From contig CP170457.1 of assembly GCA_047947135.1 (NCBI GenBank), positions 620,001 to 684,000 of the forward strand: DNA of 64,000 nt. The letters are read 5' to 3'. Within the stretch, counting starts at the first letter, position 1. The number at the start of each line of letters is the position of its first letter. This document shows, piece by piece, positions 24,806 through 33,650 of this stretch. The position numbers and the translations under genes are program-made. Below the pieces are notes generated by a model, which did not search any database, was not told where the DNA came from, and saw nothing but the letters and a program-made list of their open reading frames with translations. The DNA is from Planctobacterium sp047947135. GTDB lineage: Bacteria > Pseudomonadota > Gammaproteobacteria > Enterobacterales > Alteromonadaceae.

Positions 24806-25798
24806 GTGGAATTGTTATGTCCGGCGGGCAGTATGCCAGCCTTAAAAACAGCAATAGAACATGGGGCAGATGCGGTCTATATCGGTCTAAATGACGCAAC
24901 CAACGCGCGGCATTTTGCGGGTTTAAATTTCGATAATGCTCAGCTCATAGAAGCCGCGCGGTATGTACACCAGCACGGCAAAAAACTGCATATCGCGATC
25001 AATACCTTTGCTCACCCACAGAGTTGGCCAACCTGGCAACGTGCTGTGGATACGGCGATAGAAATTGGTGCCGATGTATTGATACTCGCAGATATCGCCG
25101 TACTGGCCTATGTGGCTGAAAAATACCCGGACGTCGAGCGGCATTTATCGGTGCAGGCATCAGCAACAAATGTCGCCGCAATCAATTTTTATCAACAGTT
25201 TGGGATCACTCGAGTTGTATTACCACGGGTATTATCGATTCAACAGGTCCGGGCCTTAACTCGCCAGTGCGATATTGATTTCGAAGTGTTTGCCTTTGGT
25301 AGTCTATGCATTATGGCTGAGGGCCGGTGCTACTTAAGCTCCTATTTGACAGGCGAATCCCCCAACACGGCAGGGGCTTGCTCGCCGGCTGCGTTTGTGC
25401 GCTGGGATGAAAATGACGGTTATCTGGAGTCCCGCTTAAACAATATACTGATTGACCGATTCGCGGAGCATGAAACATCCGGTTATCCAACCCTGTGTAA
25501 GGGGCGATTTAATGTCGGCGATGATCTCTATCACGTGCTGGAAGAGCCCACCAGCCTGAACACACTCGATCTGTTACCGACGCTTTATAGTGCGGGTATT
25601 TGTTCGCTTAAGATTGAGGGTCGCCAGCGCAGTCCTGCGTATGTGGCCAAAATCACACAAGTTTGGCGTGCAGCCATCGACAGGTTAAAAGCCAACCCGG
25701 AACAATTTGCTGTGCAACAACAATGGCAAGCTGTTCTGGCTAGTCTCTCGGAAGGAAGTCAAACCACATTGGGTGCTTACCATCGAAAATGGAAATAA
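24806..25798 (+). CDS. ubiU: O2-independent ubiquinone hydroxylase subunit UbiU
   Basis: A 330-residue U32-peptidase-like protein starting at GTG 24806, with GAGG 10 nt before it. UbiU with UbiV binds [4Fe-4S] clusters and hydroxylates ubiquinone precursors from prephenate without O2. The start MELLCPAGSMPALKTAIEHG is the family signature. The conserved Cys set appears in FGSLCIMAEGRCYLSSY, AGACSPA and TLCKGRF. Gene order ubiT divergent from ubiU-ubiV matches enterobacteria and pseudomonads. Confidence 0.94.
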   Translation: MELLCPAGSMPALKTAIEHGADAVYIGLNDATNARHFAGLNFDNAQLIEAARYVHQHGKKLHIAINTFAHPQSWPTWQRAVDTAIEIGADVLILADIAVLAYVAEKYPDVERHLSVQASATNVAAINFYQQFGITRVVLPRVLSIQQVRALTRQCDIDFEVFAFGSLCIMAEGRCYLSSYLTGESPNTAGACSPAAFVRWDENDGYLESRLNNILIDRFAEHETSGYPTLCKGRFNVGDDLYHVLEEPTSLNTLDLLPTLYSAGICSLKIEGRQRSPAYVAKITQVWRAAIDRLKANPEQFAVQQQWQAVLASLSEGSQTTLGAYHRKWK

Positions 25799-25802
25799 TG
25801 TT

Positions 25803-26675
25803 ATGAAATTCTCTTTAGGACCTATCCAATATTTTTGGCCAAAAGCGAAAATGCAACGGTTTTATCAACAAGCTGCCGAGTCAGATATCGACATTGTTTA
25901 TCTCGGTGAAACCGTTTGCAGTAAACGTCGGGAATTTAAGCTGGAGGATTATTTAGTCCAGGCCCATACCCTTCGTGAAGCCGGTAAACAGGTTTGTTTA
26001 TCATCAATGACCTTACTTGAAGCCCCTAGTGAAATTAGAGAGCTTCGCAAATATGTCGATAATGGCGAGTTTCTAGTTGAAGCCAATGACGTTGGCGCCA
26101 TAGCCATGCTGCAACAAAGCGGTCTATCATTTGTCACAGGTTCTGGTATCAACTGCTACAACCAACATACGCTAAAACACTTATTCGATATGGGAATGAT
26201 ACGCTGGGTCGTGCCCGTGGAATTATCGCGGGATTGGGTACATGACCTGTTGAACACCAGCATGGTTAACAGCTTCCGAGGGGACTTTACTACCGAAGTG
26301 TTTGGCTTTGGTCATCTGCCCTTGGCCTGGAGTGGCCGCTGCTTCACTGCTCGTTCTGAAAACCGCAGTAAAGACCAATGTGAACTCTGTTGTATTAAAT
26401 ATCCCCAAGGTCGCACAGTATCAAGCCAGGATGGTACACAGGTATTTACGTTAAACGGCATACAAACTCAATCCGGTTATCGCTATAACTTACTTAACCA
26501 GTTGCCAGCAATGACAGATCTCATTGATATTGTGCGCATTAGTCCACAACCAGAAGATACATTCGAATGGCTGCGCGCCTTTAAAGCGAACATCAATGGT
26601 ACTGCGCCACAACGCCTCGAAGCGAATGAAAGTAATGGTTACTGGTTACATATTGCCGGAATGCAAACTGGCTAA
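25803..26675 (+). CDS. ubiV: O2-independent ubiquinone hydroxylase subunit UbiV
   Basis: A 290-residue partner of UbiU. The start at 25803 lies 4 bp after the ubiU stop and gives the family N-terminus MKFSLGPIQYFWPK. The cluster-binding cysteines are in YLGETVCSKRREF and in the C-terminal GRCFTARSENRSKDQCELCC block. UbiUV together replace the flavin monooxygenases UbiF, UbiH and UbiI under anoxia. A small inverted repeat, GACAGGA/TCCTGTC at 26686-26707, follows the stop. Confidence 0.94.
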   Translation: MKFSLGPIQYFWPKAKMQRFYQQAAESDIDIVYLGETVCSKRREFKLEDYLVQAHTLREAGKQVCLSSMTLLEAPSEIRELRKYVDNGEFLVEANDVGAIAMLQQSGLSFVTGSGINCYNQHTLKHLFDMGMIRWVVPVELSRDWVHDLLNTSMVNSFRGDFTTEVFGFGHLPLAWSGRCFTARSENRSKDQCELCCIKYPQGRTVSSQDGTQVFTLNGIQTQSGYRYNLLNQLPAMTDLIDIVRISPQPEDTFEWLRAFKANINGTAPQRLEANESNGYWLHIAGMQTG

Positions 26676-26804
26676 CCGCCAAACCGACAGGACGAAATAC
26701 TCCTGTCTCGACACAGTTGAAAGTTACGGAAAATTTGCCACAGATAGACACAATGACAAGCCTGTTCAGCTGTTTTTTGTAACCAGATTTGGGGTTATAC
26801 CTTC

Positions 26805-27830
26805 CTATAAAAAGCGTTCAGCTGCAGTATATCGTCCGGTATAGGTTACTTCCGATGCTTTACCGATTCTCATCAGGATTTGAGGTACACCTTCTACATC
26901 AAAAACACCTGCCAGTTGATTGCGCAATCGCTCAAATTCGATAGGGTAATTAATATAGGAAGCTGTGATTCCCTCAGAGGCAAGAAAGACGAGTAATTTG
27001 TTCAAAGCCCGTCCCGTATTTAGCCAGGATTCAGCATTATCATCCTTAGCGCTCAACAACATGAGTGTTGGCGATCTCAATCTGATTTTCTCATCAAAAA
27101 AATCCGCAACCTTTTGACTCATATCCACACTTCTGACAATTGGATTAATTACTGGCGAAGGCAAATTAAGGGGCAGATGTTCATAATTAAAAAAACCATC
27201 CTTGGGTGCCCCCATATTCGCTCTCAAACTCTGCACAAACTCTCTGCGATACCAGGGATCTGCGTATAGCTCTCTGACAGCAAACCCCACTAACCTGGCC
27301 ACTTCATCTCTTTTATTCTGAACAGCAACGAAATTGGCGGCTATTTCATAGTCACTTGCCTTTAGTCTACAAAGCTTCTGAAGGTTTTCCGCAAGAGAGT
27401 AACTGGAGAAATCGCTTCGATTGGTTTGTCGGGTTCTAACCGCATGAAAAAGTCTGGTAACTTTTTTAGTGATATGGCAGGCGCTTTTTAAGCGAAAACT
27501 GGCTAAACGGTGCATGTCGTCATCGACACAATATTCAACGTTTGAAGTATGCCCAAAGTATGCGGCAACAATTTCCAGCGTATTAATGGCGGCTCCACAA
27601 CCAATTAACTTCTGACGATCTTTTGGATCGGAACAATGACGGGTATTTTCGGGATCCGCAAAAATTCCAATCTGGTCATCTGCCAGACGAAACTGCCAGG
27701 GTTGCGAATTTCGGTGAGAGGGGGCTAAAGGCGCATATTGCAATATAAACGCAAGCTGTTCCTCTTCGCTACCCCCAAACGGATATTTGAAATCATCAAT
27801 TTGCCTGGGATCGTCGTTCGTGTCAGACAT
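26805..27830 (-). CDS. Acg-like nitroreductase-family FMN protein
   Basis: A 341-residue protein of the nitroreductase superfamily, Acg-like branch (two pseudo-repeated half domains). It is seen in LQYAPLAPSHRNSQPWQFRL, the typical N-terminal FMN-binding patch, and the C-terminal GRALNKLLVFLASEGITASY block. Such proteins are part of anoxia/NO regulons (for example the DosR regulon of mycobacteria) and some may sequester FMN rather than catalyse reduction. The start at 27830 has GGTGGAG upstream. A near-perfect FNR box lies 62-75 bp ahead, and the anaerobic RNR genes are divergent. Confidence 0.8.
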   Translation of the reverse strand: MSDTNDDPRQIDDFKYPFGGSEEEQLAFILQYAPLAPSHRNSQPWQFRLADDQIGIFADPENTRHCSDPKDRQKLIGCGAAINTLEIVAAYFGHTSNVEYCVDDDMHRLASFRLKSACHITKKVTRLFHAVRTRQTNRSDFSSYSLAENLQKLCRLKASDYEIAANFVAVQNKRDEVARLVGFAVRELYADPWYRREFVQSLRANMGAPKDGFFNYEHLPLNLPSPVINPIVRSVDMSQKVADFFDEKIRLRSPTLMLLSAKDDNAESWLNTGRALNKLLVFLASEGITASYINYPIEFERLRNQLAGVFDVEGVPQILMRIGKASEVTYTGRYTAAERFL

Positions 27831-27891
27831 AACTCCACCAATTGGCACAAGTTCTCATTGTCTTATCTTATGCTGCCTGGACGTTAAAACA

Positions 27892-27905
27892 CTGATCTCG
27901 ATCAA
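27892..27905 (-). promoter_or_regulatory. FNR-type box for the nitroreductase gene
   Basis: CTGATCTCGATCAA matches TTGAT-N4-ATCAA at nine of ten defined bases. Its centre is 68 bp before the nitroreductase start codon, the same distance as the companion box from nrdG. Confidence 0.6.
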
Positions 27906-27946
27906 ATAACTGGCCGCTTACTGTTTTGCTAAATCCCTAAGTAATG

Positions 27947-27960
27947 TTGATCCAGATCAA
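27947..27960 (+). promoter_or_regulatory. FNR-type box for nrdGD
   Basis: TTGATCCAGATCAA is a perfect FNR/Anr match. It is centred 67 bp before the nrdG ATG. Placing it at -41.5 predicts transcription from about 27995, and a TAATAT -10 element sits at 27984-27989 as required. Confidence 0.75.
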
Positions 27961-28020
27961 AACACAATATATAGACATTAAATTAATATAAAACACAACA
28001 TGTAGTGCCATAGCAATAAT

Positions 28021-28524
28021 ATGAAAACCAAATCTCTCTCCACTTTTGCGCCTCAAATCCTGTTTCAGGAAGTACCTGATGAGATATCTTTGGCTTTTAC
28101 TGTTTGTGGCTGCCCACTGCGCTGTGAAGGCTGCCACAGTATGGACACCTGGTCTTTGAATAACGGCTCAGAATTAACTAACGAGCTATTTAAGAATCAT
28201 ATCCAAAATTATCAGTCGCTCGTGACCTGTGTCTTATTTTTCGGCGGTGAGTGGCATAGCGAAGCATTGATAGAAAAGCTCAGGTACGCCAGAAATCATC
28301 AACTCAAAACCTGTCTCTATACAGGCCTGGAGCGCATCCCAAACCGTATTTCAGCCCACCTTAGTTATCTTAAAACCGGGCGCTGGATAAAAGAATTAGG
28401 CGGGCTGGACAGCCCGTTTACTAATCAACGTTTTGTTGATTTAGATAATAACAAACTACTCAATCACAAATTTTTAGGGGAATCTCATTATGTTGCGACT
28501 GAACAAGGAGCATATACAGCATAA
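28021..28524 (+). CDS. nrdG: Anaerobic ribonucleotide reductase activase NrdG
   Basis: A 167-residue radical-SAM enzyme that installs the glycyl radical on NrdD. The CPLRCEGC motif (CX3CX2C) near residues 32-39 binds the [4Fe-4S] cluster, and LFFGGEW is the SAM-binding strand. It precedes nrdD, the reverse of the E. coli order, and overlaps it by 35 bp. Expression is probably FNR-dependent from the box at 27947. Confidence 0.93.
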   Translation: MKTKSLSTFAPQILFQEVPDEISLAFTVCGCPLRCEGCHSMDTWSLNNGSELTNELFKNHIQNYQSLVTCVLFFGGEWHSEALIEKLRYARNHQLKTCLYTGLERIPNRISAHLSYLKTGRWIKELGGLDSPFTNQRFVDLDNNKLLNHKFLGESHYVATEQGAYTA

Positions 28525-30292
28525 ACTCAGCTTTATTGCGCAATATTTAACAGCAAGTAATGCCGCTGATGGCGCCAGATTGGATGCCAATGCCAATGTA
28601 ACAAACAAGAATATAGCGACGCTTGAAGCAGAGTTAATGAAAGACTACTTCATTCAAATAAACCGTGCTCAAGTAACTGATAAAATTACACAACTGTTCG
28701 ACAGGCAACTGGCCGACGAATACCTGCGTCAGATCGAAGCCCATGAGATCTACGTTCATGATGAGACCAGCCTCAAGCCTTACTGTGCCTCAATCACCAT
28801 GTACCCATTTCTGTTGGATGGCTTGACAACGCTTGGCGGCGAATCCAAAGCGCCTAAACATCTGGAGTCTTTTTGTGGAAGCTTTGTCAATCTGGTTTTT
28901 GCCATTAGCGCCCAGTTTGCTGGTGCTATCGCCACGGTCGAATTTTTAACTTACTTCGACCATTTCGCCAGAAAAGATTATGGTGATAATTATCTGGAAA
29001 CACATCGCAAGAAAATTGAAAATCATCTACAACATGTCGTCTATGCACTCAATCAACCAGCGGCAGCCAGAGGTTACCAAAGTGTTTTCTGGAATATTTC
29101 CATTTATGACCAGTATTATTTTGAAGCGCTGTTTGGTGACTTTAAATTCCCGGATATGTCTCGTCCTGAATGGACCCATATCGATTCTTTACAACGCTTC
29201 TTTATGGACTGGTTTAATCAGGAGCGCTGCAAATCCATTTTAACTTTCCCGGTGGTTACAGCAGCAATGCTAACTGAAGACAGTGCTGTCAAAGATGGTG
29301 ACTTTGCTGACTTCTGTGCCGAGGAAATCAGTAAAGGAAACGCATTTTTTGTTTACCAGTCTGAAAATGCCGACTCCCTGGCTTCTTGTTGTCGCTTAAG
29401 AAACGCCATTTCTGACAATACCTTTTCTTATAGTCTGGGGGCCGGTGGTATCGCTACGGGATCAGTAAATGTCATCACATTGAACATGAACAGGCTGGTA
29501 CAGGACGGCAGAGATTTAGCAGAAGAAGTACAGAAGATTCAAAAATATCAGTTGGCCTATCGACGCCTGATGGAAGACTATCAAGCCCAGGGAGCCTTAC
29601 CCGCTTACGACGCCGGGTTCATTAGTTTGCAAAAACAATTTTTGACTATTGGCATAAATGGTATGGCAGAAGCCGCGGAATACATGGGTCTCGCGCCCGG
29701 TAATAATGCCCCATATAAGGCATTTGTGCAGGAAAAACTAAAAGTCATTTATGACGCTAATCGTGAAGCCGGAAAACGTTACGGATGTTTGTTCAATACC
29801 GAGTTTGTACCTGCGGAAAATCTAGGCGTGAAGAATGCCAAGTGGGATAAGGAAGATGGTTACCAGACTAACCGAGATTGCTACAACTCCTATTTTTATT
29901 TAGTAGAAGACGATAAAACCAATCATTTGGACAAATTCATCTTACATGGTGAGGAGCTTATTCAGTACCTTGACGGAGGCAGTGCCCTACACCTCAATCT
30001 TGAAGAAAAACTAAGTAAAACAAATGCTCTAAGGCTATTAAATATTGCGGCTCAAACTGGCTGCAATTACTTCTGTATTAATATCAAAATCACCATTTGT
30101 AATAGTTGTCAGAATATCGATAAACGGACATTGTCGCGATGCCCTGCCTGTGGCTCCGGCAATGTTGACCATGGCACCAGGATCATCGGTTACTTGAAAC
30201 GGGTATCTGCGTTTAGCGAAGCCAGGCGTCATGAGCACAAACTCAGACACTACCACAGACAACCCAAAGCAGAATCTGCCGTCAGCGGTTAA
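28490..30292 (+). CDS. nrdD: Anaerobic (class III) ribonucleotide reductase NrdD
   Basis: A 600-residue glycyl-radical enzyme making dNTPs without O2. The glycyl-radical site is in RIIGYLKR (Gly about 567). The Zn-binding Cys4 is CNSCQ and CPACG (about 537-554), and the active-site SCCRLRN block is present. It is about 110 residues shorter than E. coli NrdD because the N-terminal ATP-cone is missing, so allosteric activity control by dATP is probably absent. AGGGGA lies 7 bp before the ATG at 28490, supporting this start despite the 35-bp overlap with nrdG. Confidence 0.95.
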   Translation: MLRLNKEHIQHKLSFIAQYLTASNAADGARLDANANVTNKNIATLEAELMKDYFIQINRAQVTDKITQLFDRQLADEYLRQIEAHEIYVHDETSLKPYCASITMYPFLLDGLTTLGGESKAPKHLESFCGSFVNLVFAISAQFAGAIATVEFLTYFDHFARKDYGDNYLETHRKKIENHLQHVVYALNQPAAARGYQSVFWNISIYDQYYFEALFGDFKFPDMSRPEWTHIDSLQRFFMDWFNQERCKSILTFPVVTAAMLTEDSAVKDGDFADFCAEEISKGNAFFVYQSENADSLASCCRLRNAISDNTFSYSLGAGGIATGSVNVITLNMNRLVQDGRDLAEEVQKIQKYQLAYRRLMEDYQAQGALPAYDAGFISLQKQFLTIGINGMAEAAEYMGLAPGNNAPYKAFVQEKLKVIYDANREAGKRYGCLFNTEFVPAENLGVKNAKWDKEDGYQTNRDCYNSYFYLVEDDKTNHLDKFILHGEELIQYLDGGSALHLNLEEKLSKTNALRLLNIAAQTGCNYFCINIKITICNSCQNIDKRTLSRCPACGSGNVDHGTRIIGYLKRVSAFSEARRHEHKLRHYHRQPKAESAVSG

Positions 30293-30308
30293 GCAAAAAT
30301 GGGCAATC

Positions 30309-30338
30309 GATGGGGATAGATAGACTCTTATCCCCATC
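30309..30338. terminator. Stem-loop between convergent nrdD and hemN
   Basis: GATGGGGATA and TATCCCCATC form a perfect 10-bp stem around a 10-base loop. It follows the nrdD stop by 16 bp and overlaps the hemN stop codon, so it could end both transcripts. There is no clear U-tract on either strand. Confidence 0.5.
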
Positions 30339-31752
30339 AAATAATTCGGGAGGCGACCTTCTGTTCCTGTCCTACATCCAGATACTGGTCGAACACTTTA
30401 CAGACACTTCTAAGCAGTATCTTTGCTTTTTCATAAACCTGTATATGGTCTTGCTGGTCATGTAACAAGCCATCCTCCTCAAAACTCGCTAAGGTAGAAA
30501 GTTCCCTGTCAAAGTACTGATCAAAGTGAATATTAAAAAGGGCTTCTACTGCCTTTTTATCGACATACATATTACACATCAGTTCACTGATTACATGAGC
30601 ACGTAGTTGGTCCTCTTTACTAAGCCACAGGCCACGTTCAACCGCGTGTTTGCAGGTATCAACAGCGTGTTCATAGTCTGACAATGACTTGCAGTTTTGA
30701 CTGTAAACATTATTAATATGACTGATAGCCGTCAACCCAAGACCTAATAGATCCAAGCCTTTACAGGCAGTATAACCCTGAAAATTTCGACCCAGTTGAC
30801 GACTATTTCGGGCTTTAATGAGTGTATCGTCTGGCCGGGCAAAATGATCCATACCAATTTGCAGATAACCGTCTTCTTCCAGGGCTTTTTCTGCCATTTG
30901 CAGAAGTTCCAGTTTCGTATCAGCAGCAGGCAACCAGGATGATTTGATTTTTCGCTGTGCAGCAAACTTTTCCGGCATATGGGCATAATTGAAAAGGGCG
31001 ATTCTGTCGGCGTCAAACTCAGCCACATCCTGCAATGTTTTTCGAAAATTTTGCGCTGATTGAAATGGTAATCCGAAAATTAAATCGAGATTAATGGAGG
31101 CGATACCGACCTTCCTGGCATGCCGAAGCAATTTTTGAATTTTTTCCGTAGACTGTACTCGGTTGATGGCAACCTGTACTTCTGGATTCGTGTCTTGAAT
31201 ACCCAGACTAATACGATTAAACCCCATTGACGCCACAGCATCAATGTAACTCTCATCTAAAAGTCTGGGATCCAACTCGATGCTGATTTCGCAATCAGCG
31301 GTCATATTAAAATGCTGTTTGATGGTATTGACCAGATCCGCAAGTTCATCTACATGAAGGTAATTGGGGGTGCCGCCACCAAAATGGAGCTGCTGCACCT
31401 TATGTCGCTGAAACAGTTGTGAACGATGTGCGACTTCCTCTCTTAGTGCTTCATTGTATCGGCTGACTTTAAGCGCATTTTGAGTGACGATCTTGTTACA
31501 CCCACAGTAATAACAAAGGCTGCGACAAAAAGGAATATGGACGTAAATCGATAGATTTTCGTTAGGGCTGGTACGCACCGCCTGCACAAACTCGTCATTG
31601 CTGAATTGTTGGTGAAATTGCAGCGCTGTAGGATAAGACGTATATCTCGGTCCTCGCCCCTGATACTTACTAATGATAGATTCGGGCAACGAATTTGATG
31701 TTAACTCAGTCAATTTTTCACCGATTTGTTCGCGGTAATTACCTTCATGCAT
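30337..31752 (-). CDS. hemN: Oxygen-independent coproporphyrinogen III dehydrogenase HemN
   Basis: A 471-residue radical-SAM enzyme that decarboxylates coproporphyrinogen III to protoporphyrinogen IX in heme synthesis under anoxia. The CRSLCYYCGC motif (CX3CX2CxC) is near residue 67, with HFGGGTPNYL and the N-terminal GPRYTSYPTA typical of true HemN. The ATG at 31752 has GGAGG 9 nt upstream and shares a base with the stop of the preceding small gene (TAATG). ATGs at 31761 and 31785 are less likely. Being last in a run from narG, it may be co-expressed with nitrate reductase, whose NarI and NarX-linked functions need heme. Confidence 0.94.
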   Translation of the reverse strand: MHEGNYREQIGEKLTELTSNSLPESIISKYQGRGPRYTSYPTALQFHQQFSNDEFVQAVRTSPNENLSIYVHIPFCRSLCYYCGCNKIVTQNALKVSRYNEALREEVAHRSQLFQRHKVQQLHFGGGTPNYLHVDELADLVNTIKQHFNMTADCEISIELDPRLLDESYIDAVASMGFNRISLGIQDTNPEVQVAINRVQSTEKIQKLLRHARKVGIASINLDLIFGLPFQSAQNFRKTLQDVAEFDADRIALFNYAHMPEKFAAQRKIKSSWLPAADTKLELLQMAEKALEEDGYLQIGMDHFARPDDTLIKARNSRQLGRNFQGYTACKGLDLLGLGLTAISHINNVYSQNCKSLSDYEHAVDTCKHAVERGLWLSKEDQLRAHVISELMCNMYVDKKAVEALFNIHFDQYFDRELSTLASFEEDGLLHDQQDHIQVYEKAKILLRSVCKVFDQYLDVGQEQKVASRII

Positions 31753-32096
31753 TACAGACATCCTCCACAACTCCCACAACGCCAATCCTGTTGATTTACC
31801 GACTCATAAAACCATTGTACGTGTTGTTCATCTAACGGCACTTTGTGCTGCTGGAACAGCATTTCCAACCAGTCAAAGTTCTCTTCTATCCACTTTTCCA
31901 ATAGCCACCCTTCGGCAAAGTCTTCTTCATCTGGAAACAAAAAACTGAAGATGCCGAAGGTATTCATATGGTTCTCCCGTATTTTGTTAGGCAAAACCAG
32001 GGGGGTATCCTGATAGCTGATTTCCCAATGTCCCAGGCATAAAGTATTGCCTTGCGCGGTCCAGCGGGCTGTAAACGGATTAGTCGGGGTTTGCAT
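31752..32096 (-). CDS. Small hypothetical protein with CGSCGGCL tail
   Basis: A 114-residue protein of unknown function between carbonic anhydrase and hemN, coupled to both by overlaps (17 bp and 1 bp). The centre is acidic and Trp/Phe-rich (FGIFSFLFPDEEDFAEGWLL), and it ends in WRCGSCGGCL, with three cysteines that could bind a metal or iron-sulfur cluster. The start at 32096 is the most upstream ATG that keeps a modest overlap; MNTFGIFSFL further in is an alternative. The setting, inside a narGHJI-to-hemN run, suggests a part in maturation of nitrate reductase, heme or FeS proteins, but this is inference. Confidence 0.65.
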   Translation of the reverse strand: MQTPTNPFTARWTAQGNTLCLGHWEISYQDTPLVLPNKIRENHMNTFGIFSFLFPDEEDFAEGWLLEKWIEENFDWLEMLFQQHKVPLDEQHVQWFYESVNQQDWRCGSCGGCL

Positions 32097-32748
32097 TTGG
32101 GCGGCTGCCACGACGGGTTTCATAGACTTGATAGATATCTTCAACAAAACTTCTGTCGCTGGCGGTAACACCAAGGTCATTGATAAGCCCATCTTCGATT
32201 GCATAAATCCAACCGTGAATACTCAGTGACTGACCTCGATCCCAGGCATATTGTACCGCCTTGGTGCGACTGAGGTTTTTCACCTGAGCGATGACATTCA
32301 ACTCGCAAACCCGATCAACTTTTGCCTCATTCGATAGCATCGAAAGTTCTTCCTGATGAGCAAAATTAAGGTCTTTGATGTGTCGCAACCAGTTATCAAC
32401 CACCCCGTATTCATCATGTCCAAGAGACGCTTTAATGCCACCACAACCATAATGACCACACACAATAATGTGTTTTACCCGCAACACTTCGATGGCATAT
32501 TGCACCACCGCTAAACAATTGAAGTCGGTATGAACCACTTGATTAGCGATGTTACGATGTACAAATACTTCTCCCGGTGCTAAATCAACAATCTGATTTG
32601 CGGGTACCCTGGAATCGGAACAACCAATCCACAGATAATCGGGTTTCTGAATGGCTGCGAGTCGGTGAAAAAACTCAGGATCGTTTTCTCTTATTTGATT
32701 CGCCCATTTTTTATTACGAGCCAACAGGTCAGCCACAGTAGTCGTCAT
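32080..32748 (-). CDS. can: Beta-class carbonic anhydrase
   Basis: A 222-residue beta-carbonic anhydrase, interconverting CO2 and bicarbonate in the cytoplasm. Zn ligands are visible in WIGCSDSRVP (Cys and the Asp-Arg dyad) and CGHYGCGG (His and Cys). The start at 32748 is chosen because it gives the family N-terminus (MTTTVADLLARNKKWANQI) with GAGTG upstream. It sits 13 bp after the isomerase gene in the narG-hemN run, an unusual place for this housekeeping enzyme. Confidence 0.94.
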   Translation of the reverse strand: MTTTVADLLARNKKWANQIRENDPEFFHRLAAIQKPDYLWIGCSDSRVPANQIVDLAPGEVFVHRNIANQVVHTDFNCLAVVQYAIEVLRVKHIIVCGHYGCGGIKASLGHDEYGVVDNWLRHIKDLNFAHQEELSMLSNEAKVDRVCELNVIAQVKNLSRTKAVQYAWDRGQSLSIHGWIYAIEDGLINDLGVTASDRSFVEDIYQVYETRRGSRPNANPD

Positions 32749-32761
32749 AATCAACACTCAT

Positions 32762-33565
32762 TTACTGCATAATAGTTGACTGGTCAGTTTGAAAACTAAA
32801 ACCCTGAATATCGGCTTCCGCGACCATGCGGTGTAAATATTGCGACAATGACTTGCGTTCCAGACGCTCGTTTAAATAGTCCTGAATTTTTTCCTGAACC
32901 ATGGCAAAAGGAAGTTGCCGTCCGGCTACCAGTTGATTGACGCGCACAATATGAAAACCAAAGCGGGATTCAATGACAAATTCAATAAGCCCGGTGTTTT
33001 TACTCGCGAAAACAGCACGTTCAAACTCTGGTACGGTTTGGTTTGCGGTAATTTGTCCCAGGTCGCCATTCAACGTTTTAGATGGACAGTCTGAATACCG
33101 TTGTGCCATTTCTTCAAAGTCACCCGGTGTTTGAGTTAATTCTGATAGCAGTTTCTCAGCCAGTTGCTGCTGTTGGCTTCGGTACTTAAGATCCTGCGGA
33201 TCCGCTGCCAGTAATATGTGGCTTGCAGATACTAATGGTGCCGACACAAAACGCTCTTTATTGGCCTCGTAATAGCGACGACACTCAGACTCAGTAGCAG
33301 AGGGAAGATGTTCTTCACGTTGCCTTATTTGCGCTAAAAGTTGATATTCCTGCTCTGCGTCCAGACTTGCATTTTCATCCAGATCGGTCAGGCCTAAGGC
33401 AATCGCTTTTTGTAAGATCAGTTTGCCGAAAATAAGCGACTCAGCAGCACTGACCATTGCCTCACGGCGGGTCGCTGCGGGATGATACTGGATTTCACTA
33501 TCAATGCTTTCTGGCATGATTACAGAACCATTTACGGTTATTTCAGGGGTATTTAACAGACTCAT
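32762..33565 (-). CDS. PpiC-type peptidyl-prolyl isomerase
   Basis: A 267-residue parvulin-type foldase with no signal peptide, so cytoplasmic. The parvulin domain spans about residues 110-210 (SASHILLAADPQD, FEEMAQRYSDCPSK, GDLGQI, VIESRFGFHIVRV). The N-terminal helical part resembles NifM/SurA-like chaperone arms. Genes of this type commonly follow narI, and the product is thought to help nitrate reductase assembly. The start MSLLNTPEI at 33565 is favoured over an upstream ATG. It is 73 bp after narI. Confidence 0.88.
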   Translation of the reverse strand: MSLLNTPEITVNGSVIMPESIDSEIQYHPAATRREAMVSAAESLIFGKLILQKAIALGLTDLDENASLDAEQEYQLLAQIRQREEHLPSATESECRRYYEANKERFVSAPLVSASHILLAADPQDLKYRSQQQQLAEKLLSELTQTPGDFEEMAQRYSDCPSKTLNGDLGQITANQTVPEFERAVFASKNTGLIEFVIESRFGFHIVRVNQLVAGRQLPFAMVQEKIQDYLNERLERKSLSQYLHRMVAEADIQGFSFQTDQSTIMQ

Positions 33566-33650
33566 AATATTCACCAAATTGATTCAAAGTTTCCTAAGCG
33601 CTGTTTACAGTTAAAGCACGCAAGTAGACATGGCATCCCTGCCAATGGCT

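Noticed and set aside
28021..28524. Reading nrdG as a general radical-SAM QueE-like enzyme
   Set aside because: Direct overlap with nrdD and the short NrdG-type length fit the activase better.
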